From NCBI GenBank assembly GCA_030049455.1, contig JASIKV010000512.1, positions 1 to 20,771 of the forward strand: a stretch of DNA of 20,771 nt, in the 5' to 3' direction. Source of the stretch: Terriglobia bacterium (GTDB lineage: Bacteria; Acidobacteriota; Terriglobia; UBA7540). The position numbers and the translations under genes were made by a program. The notes below the pieces were generated by a model. It did not search any database. It was given only the letters and a program-made list of their open reading frames with translations, and was not told the DNA's origin. This document shows, piece by piece, positions 1 through 7,684 of this stretch. Numbering within the stretch: position 1 is the stretch's first letter; every line of letters starts with the position of its first letter.

Positions 1-2
1 AT

Positions 3-689
3 AAATCCTGCATTGTGGTGATGCCCGCGACTTCTGCGAAAGTCAAGATCGACGCGGTCCGCGGGTATGGCGCTCAGGTCGACCTGATTGACGTGGGCGT
101 AACCAGCCGGTCCGCGCGAGTTACGGAATTGTCTCTGCAGCATCCGGATGCCTTCGTGGCCAGCGCTTACGATGACCCATATGTCATTTTGGGGAACAGC
201 TCGCTCGGCAGAGAATTGAGCGCACTTAAACCCTTGCCGGAATTTGTTGTTGTCCCCATCGGAGGAGGCGGTCTCGCCAGTGGAGTAATTACCGGAATCA
301 AGCGGGCTCGCAAGAAAATTCAAGTCATCGGCGCGGAGCCCTTGCTCGGGAACGATGCGGCGCGGTCCCTCAAAGCCGGCCACATCATAAAAAATGACCA
401 AGAGCCCCAAACCCTGGCGGATGGCGCCAGGACGCTCAGCCTGGGAGAACGCAATTGGAAAATTCTCCAGCGGGGCTTGCAACAGATTGTTGAGGTGCCG
501 GAGGAACAAATTCAGGAAGCCGTGCGACTGCTATTCAATTCCGCCAACTTGAAAGTTGAGCCGACGGGAGCCTTGAGCGTCGCGGCCGTGCTGACCCAGC
601 CGGAGATTTTCAAGGATCGGTTGGTCTGCTGCGTGATAAGCGGCGGCAACGTGGATCCCTCTGTTTACGCAAAACTGATTCAAGGTTGA
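3..689 (+). CDS. PLP-dependent serine/threonine dehydratase (5'-truncated by window edge)
   Basis: This is the C-terminal part of a fold-type II PLP enzyme of the threonine/serine dehydratase and serine racemase family. Such enzymes deaminate L-threonine or L-serine to the 2-oxo acid and ammonia in the cytosol. The frame is open from base 3, so the start and the PLP-lysine region lie outside the window. Visible family marks are KVDAVRGYGA-like text (here KIDAVRGYGA), the glycine-rich phosphate-binding loop PIGGGGLASG (codons from about base 258), an ADGART segment, VEPTGA, and the terminal ISGGNVD. The protein ends just after this catalytic core, so it lacks the C-terminal ACT domain of biosynthetic IlvA and resembles the short catabolic (TdcB-like) or racemase-like forms. 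The usual GQGT segment before the phosphate loop reads GNSS. Dehydratase versus racemase cannot be decided from this fragment. The next gene is convergent. Confidence 0.88.
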   Translation, partial: KSCIVVMPATSAKVKIDAVRGYGAQVDLIDVGVTSRSARVTELSLQHPDAFVASAYDDPYVILGNSSLGRELSALKPLPEFVVVPIGGGGLASGVITGIKRARKKIQVIGAEPLLGNDAARSLKAGHIIKNDQEPQTLADGARTLSLGERNWKILQRGLQQIVEVPEEQIQEAVRLLFNSANLKVEPTGALSVAAVLTQPEIFKDRLVCCVISGGNVDPSVYAKLIQG

Positions 690-1013
690 ACGAAATTAGT
701 TCCGGCCTTCCGACCGGGGCTTTGTCGGACTCAGGTCCCGTCAATCCAGCCTGAAATCTGACCATTCCAGAGCCCTCGACTCTCTGCAAAAGCTTGAATC
801 ATCGGATCTGAAATGGATTTTGCCGGTCAGGCATCCTACTTGTGGTCGGACCTGCGCTGGCGTTTGCCGGTGTCATGCCGGGCAGGAGTGTCCGGCGCAG
901 GGGGGACGCCGCCGCCCCGGCGTTCGCCCACCCTGCGATCCAGGTGCTTGCGGCCGTGTTGCCGCCTGCTGTGCTTTCTCTTGTCGCCCAAGCTCGCTCC
1001 TTGTCAGTTGGCC
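690..1013. other. Convergent intergenic region with several GC-rich inverted repeats, no gene
   Basis: This 324-base gap lies between two convergent genes. I see no coding sequence that is not a shadow of the dehydrogenase. It holds three possible hairpins: TCCGAC/GTCGGA (709-714 with 724-729), GCCGG/CCGGC (877-881 with 892-896), and ACGCCG/CGGCGT (906-911 with 918-923, six-base loop). Any of these could help stop transcription from either side. None is followed by a clear T tract, so a standard intrinsic terminator is not supported. The 860-925 block is much more GC-rich than its surroundings. Confidence 0.5.
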
Positions 1014-2036
1014 TCAGGCGTTGGACACGGTCAGGACCACACGATATTCCGCCTTACCGCTCATCATTCTTTCGTAAGCCTCGCCCGCGCGTTCCAAGGG
1101 GAACTTTTCAATCATCGGCCGCACCCCGGCCATAACCGAAAAATTGAGGGTGTCCTCGGAGTCGATGGAAGTCCCCGACGGCCAGCCTTGCAGGCTCCTG
1201 CGCCCCATAATGAGCTGGATGGGCGTTACCTGAATGGCTTCCATGCTTGCGCCCAGCACCACCATCGTTCCGTTGGTTCCCAACCCGTCGAATAGCGCCG
1301 TCATCGCCTGGGCGCTGGGCGCGGTTGCCAGAATGACTCGCGCGCCGCCGAGCTTCTTCAATTCCTCAACCGCATTGGTAGCTTTGCTGTCGATGTAAAC
1401 GTGTGCGCCGAGCCTCTTTGCCAGGGCAGCGTTCTCCGCCCCGCGGCTGACGGCCGCCACTTTATATCCGAACCTGTTGGCAAATTGAATTCCCAGGTGG
1501 CCCAGCCCGCCGACTCCTTGAATCGCCACCAGGTCACCCGGGCCAGCGCCGCTGTGCCGCAGCGCGTTGAAGGTAGTTATGCCTGCGCAAAGCAAGGGTG
1601 CGGCATCCTCCGGCGAAATGCCTTCCGGCATCAGCGCCAACGCGTCGGCAGGAGCGACCATGAACTCTTCGTAACCACCGTCGTAGCTAATTCCGGGGAT
1701 TGAGAGATAAAGGCAGTTGATGAACTCACCGCGGCGGCAAGGCGCGCAGTTGCCGCAATGCCCACCATACCATCCCACACCAACCCTCTGGCCCTTTGCC
1801 CAGCCGGTCACGCCTGCGCCCACTTCGTCAATCACCCCGGCGATTTCATGCCCAGGCACGCGAGGGTACTGGATCCCCGGCCATTGACCTTCTTTCGTGA
1901 GAGAGTCACTGTGACAGATCCCGCATGCTTGCACGCGAATCCGAACCTGACCCGGAGCGGGTCGCGGCACATCGCGTTCGACCAATTCGAATGGACCACC
2001 TGCTTTCCCAACCTGCGCAACCTTCATCTTCGCCAT
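1014..2036 (-). CDS. Zinc-dependent alcohol dehydrogenase (MDR family, AdhP-like)
   Basis: This 340-residue medium-chain dehydrogenase should oxidise a primary or secondary alcohol, or reduce the aldehyde, with NAD(P) in the cytosol. An N-terminal GroES-like domain has probable catalytic zinc ligands Cys41 (GICHSD) and His63 (PGHE), with Cys150 as the third. The structural zinc loop is complete, with Cys94, Cys97, Cys100 and Cys108 in the C-x2-C-x2-C-x7-C spacing. The Rossmann fold nucleotide loop GVGGLGH is at 174-180. Length is normal for the AdhP-type tetrameric enzymes. The ATG start is well supported by AGGAGG six bases upstream (about 2043-2048 on the plus strand). It appears monocistronic and is transcribed away from a 610-base gap. 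The substrate cannot be read from the sequence. Confidence 0.93.
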   Translation of the reverse strand: MAKMKVAQVGKAGGPFELVERDVPRPAPGQVRIRVQACGICHSDSLTKEGQWPGIQYPRVPGHEIAGVIDEVGAGVTGWAKGQRVGVGWYGGHCGNCAPCRRGEFINCLYLSIPGISYDGGYEEFMVAPADALALMPEGISPEDAAPLLCAGITTFNALRHSGAGPGDLVAIQGVGGLGHLGIQFANRFGYKVAAVSRGAENAALAKRLGAHVYIDSKATNAVEELKKLGGARVILATAPSAQAMTALFDGLGTNGTMVVLGASMEAIQVTPIQLIMGRRSLQGWPSGTSIDSEDTLNFSVMAGVRPMIEKFPLERAGEAYERMMSGKAEYRVVLTVSNA

Positions 2037-2288
2037 GAATTCCCTCCTGAGGAATTATGCTGAATTCTGGTTCTAAAAGGCGTGGTTGACCGCGAATCGG
2101 AACAAAACACATTGCTGCCGAGAGTTCAATCGGTCGCCACTCTGATTGGATGATGCCAGGGCAGGTTGAGTTCCTTGACTCGCGGAAAACATCACCTTCT
2201 GCGTCGAAAACCTCTTTGAAGTATCCCCGCCGCGCTACTTCCGTGGCCCGCCAGCTGCGTATCTTCCTTCGTGCTCAGTCCACATTTT

Positions 2289-2453
2289 TTACAAACCCCA
2301 TGCGGCAATAGTGTACGTATAGCGAATTTTTCCGTTAAGCATCATTTCCTCAAACTGTGAAAGGGATGCCGTGCGCAACGCCAGGTCATGCTCTTCCGGA
2401 TCAGCAGGGATAGCCACCAAAAATTTCAGGCAACCAATGGAGGATTTGAACGC
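2289..2453 (-). pseudogene. Decayed C-terminal coding remnant, Nudix-hydrolase-like
   Basis: Read on the minus strand, 54 codons are open and end in TAA at 2289-2291. The frame has protein-like composition: a beta-strand-like segment CLKFLVAIPADPEEHD, then LRTASLSQFEEMMLNGKIRY and TYTIAAWGL at the end. This pattern (acidic turn, a hydrophobic-L-x-x-F/L-x-x-M-I helix, N/S-G-K/E-I, then TIAA) resembles the C-terminal end of ADP-ribose-pyrophosphatase-like Nudix hydrolases. That assignment is from memory of the family and is tentative. No start codon precedes it: a TGA sits at 2454-2456 in frame, and no Nudix box was found in any of the three upstream frames as far as 2640. I infer a truncated relic, not an active gene. 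Confidence 0.4.
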
Positions 2454-2575
2454 TCATAATTTCGAGCACTAAAGTGCCGCAGTAGAACTGGCGACCCGGA
2501 ATTGATGAACCGACAAGGGGTGGGCTCACAGTTTCGTCACCCGATCGTTTGGCGCCAGGATGCTCCGTTTCGGGA

Positions 2576-2581
2576 TATAAT
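2576..2581 (+). promoter_or_regulatory. Putative -10 box of the DUF1800/DUF1501 operon
   Basis: A perfect TATAAT lies 65 bases before the DUF1800 start codon, which puts a transcript start near 2588 and a leader of about 60 bases. The best -35-like hexamer, TTGGCG at 2549-2554, is 21 bases away, longer than the usual 16-18, so the -35 is weak or absent. Evidence is motif match and position only. Confidence 0.5.
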
Positions 2582-2646
2582 AGAACGTTACCAGCAAGAA
2601 CCGGGAACAGCCCGGATGCCAGATTTCCTTTCGAGGTTCGGCATCC

Positions 2647-4698
2647 ATGCGACGCCTGTTACTCACGATTCTGATCTCGTCCCTCTTTGTTTGCGGTGTA
2701 ACACTCTCCGGCAACACATCGGACCCCTTCTCCCAGCGGCTTCCTGAAGGCAAACAGATCATTCATGTGCTGAACCGTCTGGCCTTTGGGCCACGGCCGG
2801 GCGATGAGGACGCGGTGCGCCGCATGGGCGTGGCGAAATGGATTCACCTGCAACTGCACCCGGAAGAAATTCCGGAAAATCCCGCACTCGAAGCAAAGCT
2901 GAAGCCTCTCGACACGTTGCGGCTGAGCACGGCCGACCTGATGGACAATTACTTCGCTCCGCCGCAAAACATGATGATGCCCATGCAGCGGCCGCAGGAG
3001 CGCCTGGAAGACCTTCTTTCGCAGGAAGATGCCCAGAAAGTTCGGCTGGGCACGGCCGAGGAGCGCGAGGAAATCCTGAAATCCCTTGAACCGGAAAAGC
3101 GCCGGAAAGTGCTGGCCGCTCTACCCCCCAATGTTCTGAAATACATCCCGGAAGAGTACCGCAAGGAAGCTGAGGCGGCGCAGCGGGCCGAAAATGAAGA
3201 ACGCTCGGCGGAGTTTCGCCGGCAAAACCCGCAGTTAAGGGATTTGCTGAATCCCGACCAGATGGAGGTCACGAGGTCGGGCACCAAGGAACAACTTGCC
3301 GCGCTGTTTGCTTACCTTGACCCGGAAAAACGCCCACTTGTGGCCGGTCTGTTGCCTCCTGACCGCGCGGCGGATTTTCCGGAGTTGCGCCGCCAGGGCG
3401 AGTTGAAGCGCAACCCGCAGCAGGTGGTGATGGATGACCATCACGAGGCCAAGGTTTTGCGCGCGATATATTCCAGCCGGCAGTTGCAGGAAGTGCTGGT
3501 GGATTTCTGGTTCAACCACTTCAACGTGGACGAATCGAAGAATATTCCCCGCGTCGGAAATGTGATGCACCTTCTGACCGCCACATACGAGCGCGACGCA
3601 ATTCGCCCGCACGTCTTCGGCCACTTCAAGGATTTATTGCTGGCCACCGCGCAGCATCCGGCGATGCTCTATTACCTGGACAACTGGGACTCGATGGCGC
3701 CCGGTTCGTTTAATGTGGGTCCGTTCGCGCCCGATCGCCGCACGGTGAATGGCGTGCCGAATTCGATTCTTCCCGGTCCGCTCGCGCGCATTGCGCATGG
3801 CCTGAACGAGAATTACGGCCGCGAGGTGATGGAGCTGCACACCCTGGGCGTGAAGGGCGGATACACGCAGGATGACGTAATCGCGGTGGCGCGCTGCTTC
3901 ACGGGCTGGACGGTTCGCGACCCGCAGCATCCGGAATTCGTCTTCGCTTCTTTCATGCACGACACGGGCGAAAAAACCGTCCTCGGCCATAAGATTCCCG
4001 CCGGCGGCGGTGAGCAGGACGGCCTTCAGGTCATCGACATCCTGGCGCACCATCCTTCCACGGCCCGATTCATTTCGCGCGAGCTGGCGCAGCGCTTTGT
4101 GGCCGACGATCCGCCACCCGCATTGGTGGACCGCATGGCGCAAACATTCACGAAAACCGATGGCGACCTGCGGGCTGTGATGGAAGTCATGTTCACTTCG
4201 CCCGAATTCATGTCGGAGGGGGCGTACGAGGCAAAGGTGAAGTCCCCATTCGAGATGGTGGTGAGCGCGGTGCGCGCCGTAGGCGGCGAAACCACTAACG
4301 CCTACGCGCTGGTGAGCAAAATTTCGGAATTGGGCGAGCCGCTTTACGACAAGCTCGAGCCTAACGGTTATCCCAACACCGGCGACGCCTGGCTGAGCGC
4401 CACCGGCCTGATGGGAAGGATGAATTTTTCCGCCGCCCTCGCCTACGGAATGATTCCGGGCGTTTTGCCTGATTCCTCGCGATTGGATAGGAAGGATCCG
4501 GCAACGATTGCGCGCGATTTGCTGGGTCATGATGCCTCGCCGGAAACGCAGGCGGCGATTGCAAAGGGTTTGGAATCCCCAGGGGAGTCGGAAGCGGCAA
4601 GCGACCCCGTCAGTCCGGATGGGATCGCCAGCGGGCACAAAGGCCCAGCCTTCATTACAACCCTGCTGCTCGGCTCACCGGATTTTCAACGGAGGTGA
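2647..4698 (+). CDS. DUF1800 family exported protein with duplicated internal module
   Basis: This 683-residue protein matches the DUF1800 family, which has no established biochemical function and is usually encoded beside DUF1501. It begins with a hydrophobic signal segment (residues 1-21), suggesting Sec export. Cys16 is not in a good lipobox. DUF1800-like text starts at about residue 38 (IIHVLNRLAFGPRPGD) and resumes at about 268 (HEAKVLRAIYSSRQLQEVLVDFWFNHFNV, shown here only as landmarks HEAKVLRAIYS and FWFNHFNV). It continues through GREVMELHTLGV and GGYTQDDV to the C-terminal LLGSPDFQRR typical of the family. Between the two core parts sits a charged insertion of about 150 residues built of two related units (listed separately). 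ATG at 2647 has GAGG ten bases upstream. The stop codon overlaps the ribosome site of the next gene, so the two are very likely co-translated. Confidence 0.88.
   Translation: MRRLLLTILISSLFVCGVTLSGNTSDPFSQRLPEGKQIIHVLNRLAFGPRPGDEDAVRRMGVAKWIHLQLHPEEIPENPALEAKLKPLDTLRLSTADLMDNYFAPPQNMMMPMQRPQERLEDLLSQEDAQKVRLGTAEEREEILKSLEPEKRRKVLAALPPNVLKYIPEEYRKEAEAAQRAENEERSAEFRRQNPQLRDLLNPDQMEVTRSGTKEQLAALFAYLDPEKRPLVAGLLPPDRAADFPELRRQGELKRNPQQVVMDDHHEAKVLRAIYSSRQLQEVLVDFWFNHFNVDESKNIPRVGNVMHLLTATYERDAIRPHVFGHFKDLLLATAQHPAMLYYLDNWDSMAPGSFNVGPFAPDRRTVNGVPNSILPGPLARIAHGLNENYGREVMELHTLGVKGGYTQDDVIAVARCFTGWTVRDPQHPEFVFASFMHDTGEKTVLGHKIPAGGGEQDGLQVIDILAHHPSTARFISRELAQRFVADDPPPALVDRMAQTFTKTDGDLRAVMEVMFTSPEFMSEGAYEAKVKSPFEMVVSAVRAVGGETTNAYALVSKISELGEPLYDKLEPNGYPNTGDAWLSATGLMGRMNFSAALAYGMIPGVLPDSSRLDRKDPATIARDLLGHDASPETQAAIAKGLESPGESEAASDPVSPDGIASGHKGPAFITTLLLGSPDFQRR
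3004..3405 (+). repeat. Two divergent protein-level repeats inside the DUF1800 gene
   Basis: Residues 120-176 and 197-253 of the DUF1800 protein align without gaps at a constant offset of 77. Twenty of 57 positions are identical by hand count. Shared landmarks are L-x-DLL, GT-x-E, L-(E/D)-PEKR, V-x3-LPP and PE-x3-R. The units are rich in Glu, Lys, Arg and Leu and are predicted by eye to be helical. The DNA copies have diverged, so this is an old internal duplication and not a recent tandem repeat. It lies where the two halves of the DUF1800 core are split. Confidence 0.75.
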
Positions 4699-4702
4699 AA
4701 CC

Positions 4703-5965
4703 ATGTCCACACGGCGTATTTTCTTGCGCGATTCCGCTATCGTCCTGGCAGGAATAGGAGCGGTGCCATCGTGGCTGGCTCGCGCGGCCACGCTGGCGGA
4801 CCAGAATGGCGGCGATCAGCGGCGGAAGGTCTTGGTGGCCATCTTCATGCGCGGCGCGGCTGATGGACTGAACATTGTCGTGCCGTTTTCTGAAAGGCGC
4901 TATCACGAATTGCGTCCCACACTCCGAATCGCGGCCCCCACGCGGAAGGTTGCGGCGAGCGATTCCGGCCGCGACAACCGGTTTTCAAACGAGGCCATCG
5001 ATTTGGACGGCACGTTCGCGTTGCACGGCGCCCTGCAACCGCTCAAGCCCCTTTGGGACAAGGGTCAACTGGCGATTGTGGAAGCCACCGGCTCGCCCGA
5101 TTCCTCGCGTTCCCATTTCGACGCGCAGGACTTTATGGAATCGGGTACCACCAGCAAAAACCTGGGTGATGGCTGGCTGAATCGTGCTTTACCGCCGGCC
5201 ACCGATGGCACCTCACCGCTGCGCGCCGTGACGCTCGGCAACCAGGTTGCGCATACGCTGCGCGGCGAGCGTGAGGTCATCGCCATTGGGAACGCTCAGC
5301 AATTCAACCTGGGGAATAGCGAGGCCACGTCGATTCTCGAATCTATGTATAATTCCTCGAATGACCCGCTATGGGGCCGCACCGGCAGGAATGCTTTCGA
5401 AGTAATGAAAATAATGGACTCCATCAACCGCGACTCCTATTCCCCCCAAGACGGGGAATATAACCAGGGCGGGCAATTGGGACGCAGCCTTCAGCAGCTT
5501 GCGCGGCTGATCAAGGCCAATGTAGGCGTGGAGGCCGCCTTTGCGGAAATCGACGGCTGGGACCATCACGGCAATGAGGGGCCGCAGTTGTCCGAGCGGC
5601 TGCGCCAATTTTCCTCCGCGCTTTCCGCCTTCAGCCAGGATATGGGTGACCGCATGGAGGATATCGTGATCATTACCATGTCGGAATTCGGCCGCACTGT
5701 GGAAGAGAATGGCGACGCGGGCACCGACCACGGCCACGGTAGTTTGATGATGGTGCTGGGAGGCCCCGTGAAGGGCGGAAAGGTCTACGGCAAATGGCCC
5801 GGCCTCGAAAAAGAGCAACTCTTCGAGGGTCGCGATCTCGCCGTGACCACCGATTATCGGGATGTGCTTGGCGAACTGGTGCGGGAGCACATGGGCCAGA
5901 AGGACCTGGATTCCGTGTTCCCGGGGTTCAAGGCCGGTGACCCGCTGGGGTTGCTGCGCGTGTGA
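4703..5965 (+). CDS. DUF1501 family Tat-exported protein
   Basis: This 420-residue protein belongs to the DUF1501 family, generally grouped with the alkaline phosphatase/sulfatase-like fold; its reaction is unknown. The N-terminus carries a twin-arginine signal (TRRIFLRDS, then a hydrophobic stretch ending near SWLARAA), so a folded, possibly metal-loaded protein is exported by Tat. Family landmarks in order are FMRGAADGLN (48-57), SRSHFDAQDFME (135-146), GWDHHG (285-290), SEFGRT (327-332) and GTDHGHG (340-346). The Asp/His-rich motifs are candidate metal sites. The start is fixed by GGAGG at 4691-4695, eight bases from ATG, and by the Tat motif. Open frame continues upstream but lies inside DUF1800. 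The gap to DUF1800 is four bases, a tight operon that suggests a joint extracytoplasmic role. Confidence 0.92.
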   Translation: MSTRRIFLRDSAIVLAGIGAVPSWLARAATLADQNGGDQRRKVLVAIFMRGAADGLNIVVPFSERRYHELRPTLRIAAPTRKVAASDSGRDNRFSNEAIDLDGTFALHGALQPLKPLWDKGQLAIVEATGSPDSSRSHFDAQDFMESGTTSKNLGDGWLNRALPPATDGTSPLRAVTLGNQVAHTLRGEREVIAIGNAQQFNLGNSEATSILESMYNSSNDPLWGRTGRNAFEVMKIMDSINRDSYSPQDGEYNQGGQLGRSLQQLARLIKANVGVEAAFAEIDGWDHHGNEGPQLSERLRQFSSALSAFSQDMGDRMEDIVIITMSEFGRTVEENGDAGTDHGHGSLMMVLGGPVKGGKVYGKWPGLEKEQLFEGRDLAVTTDYRDVLGELVREHMGQKDLDSVFPGFKAGDPLGLLRV

Positions 5966-5974
5966 GTTCTGAAC

Positions 5975-6030
5975 CCGTGGCACGGTCATCCTGCCCGTGT
6001 ATATGCGACGGCCTGGAAGGCCGTGGCACG
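5975..6030. repeat. Intergenic palindrome flanked by CCGTGGCACG direct repeats
   Basis: Just after the DUF1501 stop, CCGTGGCACG occurs twice (5975-5984 and 6021-6030). The second copy overlaps a perfect hairpin ACGGCCT-GGA-AGGCCGT (6008-6024, seven-base stem, three-base loop). No T tract follows, so it is not a textbook terminator, though it could slow or protect the 3' end of the DUF1800/DUF1501 transcript. Its form resembles short palindromic elements scattered in gaps of acidobacterial genomes, which is an impression from memory and not tested. Confidence 0.55.
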
Positions 6031-6107
6031 ATTTGTCGGCTGCCCATGCCGCACAGTCCCTGCTTTCCTGTCGGGGCGCTTTTGTCTCCTCCATGAATGC
6101 TTCCAAC

Positions 6108-6136
6108 TTGACCCCCGCTCTTCAAGAAACTACCAT
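6108..6136 (+). promoter_or_regulatory. Putative sigma70-type promoter of the amino acid permease gene
   Basis: TTGACC (6108-6113) and TACCAT (6131-6136) are separated by exactly 17 bases, with five of six and four of six matches to consensus. They sit about 70 bases before the TTG start of the permease. Motif and position are the only evidence. Confidence 0.45.
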
Positions 6137-6205
6137 GGCCTTCCATCACGGATCGGGCAACAAAATCCGCATGACAGCGTGAAGTGAAGGGGATGGAACG
6201 CCGAT

Positions 6206-7684
6206 TTGACGCCCTCCGCCCACAGCCAAGAAACACAAGCGCAGCGCGATGCTCGCGAGCTGGAGCGCTTCGGATACACTCAGGAATTGCTGCGCAGCAT
6301 GGGCGGCTTTTCAACCTTCGCGATTTCCTTCACCATCATCTCGATCATCACCGGCATCTTCACGCTTTACGATTACGGACTGCGCATGGGCGGCCCGTTG
6401 GAGATGACGCTTGGGTGGCCACTTGTTTCCGTGGGCTCGCTGTTCGTGGCGCTGAGCATGGGCGAACTTTGCTCGGCAATTCCCACTTCCGGAGGCACCT
6501 ACCACTGGTCGGCAGAGCTGGGCGGGCCCACCTGGGCGTGGTTCACCGCATGGTTCAACATCGTTGGACTGGTTACGGAAACGGCAGGGATCGACTACGG
6601 CTGCGCAACATATCTCGTACCGGTGCTGGGGCTCGGTTCCTCGCATTCGATCCTTTTGCTGACCTACGGACTGATTTTGCTTTCGCACGCGCTGATCAAT
6701 CACTACGGCATTCGCTGGGTGGCTTGGATCAGCGACATGAGCGTAACCGTGCACATCGTGGGAGTGGCAGTCCTGGTGGGTTCGCTGATGATCTTTGCGC
6801 CGAAGCAACCCCTCGGTTTTCTGCTGAGCCGTGAGACCTCCAGCTCCATTCACGCGCCTTACGTTTGGCTCTTCATGCTGGGCCTGCTTCAGGCGCAGTG
6901 GGTGTTCACGGGGTACGACGGCCCCGCGCAGGTGTCGGAAGAAACCGTCGACCCGCGGCGCCGCGCGCCGTGGGGAATCGTGCTGGGCGTCGTCGTGTCC
7001 GCCATATTCGGTTACATCCTGGTGATGGGCCTCACCTGGACCATCCCCAGCCTGAGCGGTGTTCTGAATGCCACGGATTCTGCGGGCAATTCCCTTCCCG
7101 CCGTGCTGGCAATTGTCATTTCGACACTGGGCGAACGGGCCGGACGGGCAGTTCTGTTGCTGGCGGTGGCGGCGATGTGGTTCTGCGGGCTCTCCACGCT
7201 AACTTCGGGCTCGCGCGTAATTTTCGCGCTTGCGCGCGATAAAGGCTTGCCCTTTTCCCAAAGGTGGGGCAGAACGAGCCCAAAGCATCGTACGCCCGTG
7301 GCAGCCATATGGCTCGTCACAGGGCTGGCATTTGCAGCGATGATTTACAGCGGATCAGTGGCTGTCGTGACTTCCCTCAGCGTGGTGGGATGTTACCTCG
7401 CCTATTCAATTCCTATCTTCCTCGGATGGAGGAAAAAGCCGCAGTGGACTGCCAAGCGCGGCCCATGGAGCCTCGGCGGCCGGAGCAATTTGATTAATCT
7501 TCTGGCGCTCGCTTGGAGCGCATACATCTTATTCATAATGATAATGCCCCCCAACCAGCGAACCGGGTTCAGCATCGGAGTACTTATGCTAATGCTCTTT
7601 CTGCTCCATTTTTTTACCGGACCGCACCAAATGCGGAAGCCCACCTGGATCGTCGGGGAACGGTCGACACCTACGGAGGAGTAA
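6206..7684 (+). CDS. APC-superfamily amino acid permease (ACT-type, choline/GABA/amino acid)
   Basis: This 492-residue inner-membrane protein has about 12 hydrophobic segments. It matches the amino acid-polyamine-organocation superfamily, closest in pattern to the amino acid/choline transporter branch that includes yeast Uga4 and plant BAT1. Landmarks are GGFSTFAISFTIISIITG (first membrane segment, about residues 33-50), RMGGPLEM, VALSMGELCSAIPTSGGTYHW, then GYDGPAQVSEET in the middle. It should take up an amino acid or amine by secondary transport. The start is TTG at 6206 with a GA-rich AAGGGGA about 12 bases before it. The nearest upstream ATG (6193) is out of frame and no internal ATG leaves the first membrane segment whole. 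The start is therefore likely but not certain. Substrate is unknown. It lies alone between DUF1501 and a tRNA gene. Confidence 0.88.
   Translation: MTPSAHSQETQAQRDARELERFGYTQELLRSMGGFSTFAISFTIISIITGIFTLYDYGLRMGGPLEMTLGWPLVSVGSLFVALSMGELCSAIPTSGGTYHWSAELGGPTWAWFTAWFNIVGLVTETAGIDYGCATYLVPVLGLGSSHSILLLTYGLILLSHALINHYGIRWVAWISDMSVTVHIVGVAVLVGSLMIFAPKQPLGFLLSRETSSSIHAPYVWLFMLGLLQAQWVFTGYDGPAQVSEETVDPRRRAPWGIVLGVVVSAIFGYILVMGLTWTIPSLSGVLNATDSAGNSLPAVLAIVISTLGERAGRAVLLLAVAAMWFCGLSTLTSGSRVIFALARDKGLPFSQRWGRTSPKHRTPVAAIWLVTGLAFAAMIYSGSVAVVTSLSVVGCYLAYSIPIFLGWRKKPQWTAKRGPWSLGGRSNLINLLALAWSAYILFIMIMPPNQRTGFSIGVLMLMLFLLHFFTGPHQMRKPTWIVGERSTPTEE

Larger units (their letters stand above)
2037..2646. other. 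610-base gap: upstream regions of two divergent genes plus a gene remnant
   Basis: This gap separates the divergent alcohol dehydrogenase and DUF1800 genes. It contains the ribosome site of the dehydrogenase (next to 2037), a minus-strand coding remnant (2289-2453), and a plus-strand TATAAT box (2576-2581), all listed separately. Both strands are otherwise broken by stops, and I recognise no RNA gene, riboswitch or insertion sequence. The length is unusual for this compact window, which fits a site where a gene has been lost. Confidence 0.5.

Noticed and set aside
813..1295. A 160-codon plus-strand open frame over the gap and the alcohol dehydrogenase 3' end
   Set aside because: It overlaps the dehydrogenase antisense, is Pro/Arg/Cys-rich and matches nothing I know.
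2037..2270. A minus-strand open stretch (around RRGYFKEVFDAEGDVFRE) just upstream of the alcohol dehydrogenase
   Set aside because: It looks partly protein-like, but it has no start, runs out of frame into the dehydrogenase gene and ribosome site, and matches no family I recognise.
2647..2710. Lipoprotein signal in DUF1800 (Cys16)
   Set aside because: The residue before the cysteine is valine, which does not fit a lipobox; an ordinary signal peptide is more likely.
3634..4638. A 334-codon open frame on the minus strand opposite DUF1800
   Set aside because: It lies entirely antisense to a well-matched family gene, has no recognisable domain and is His/Arg-rich, as expected of a reverse-strand shadow in GC-rich DNA.
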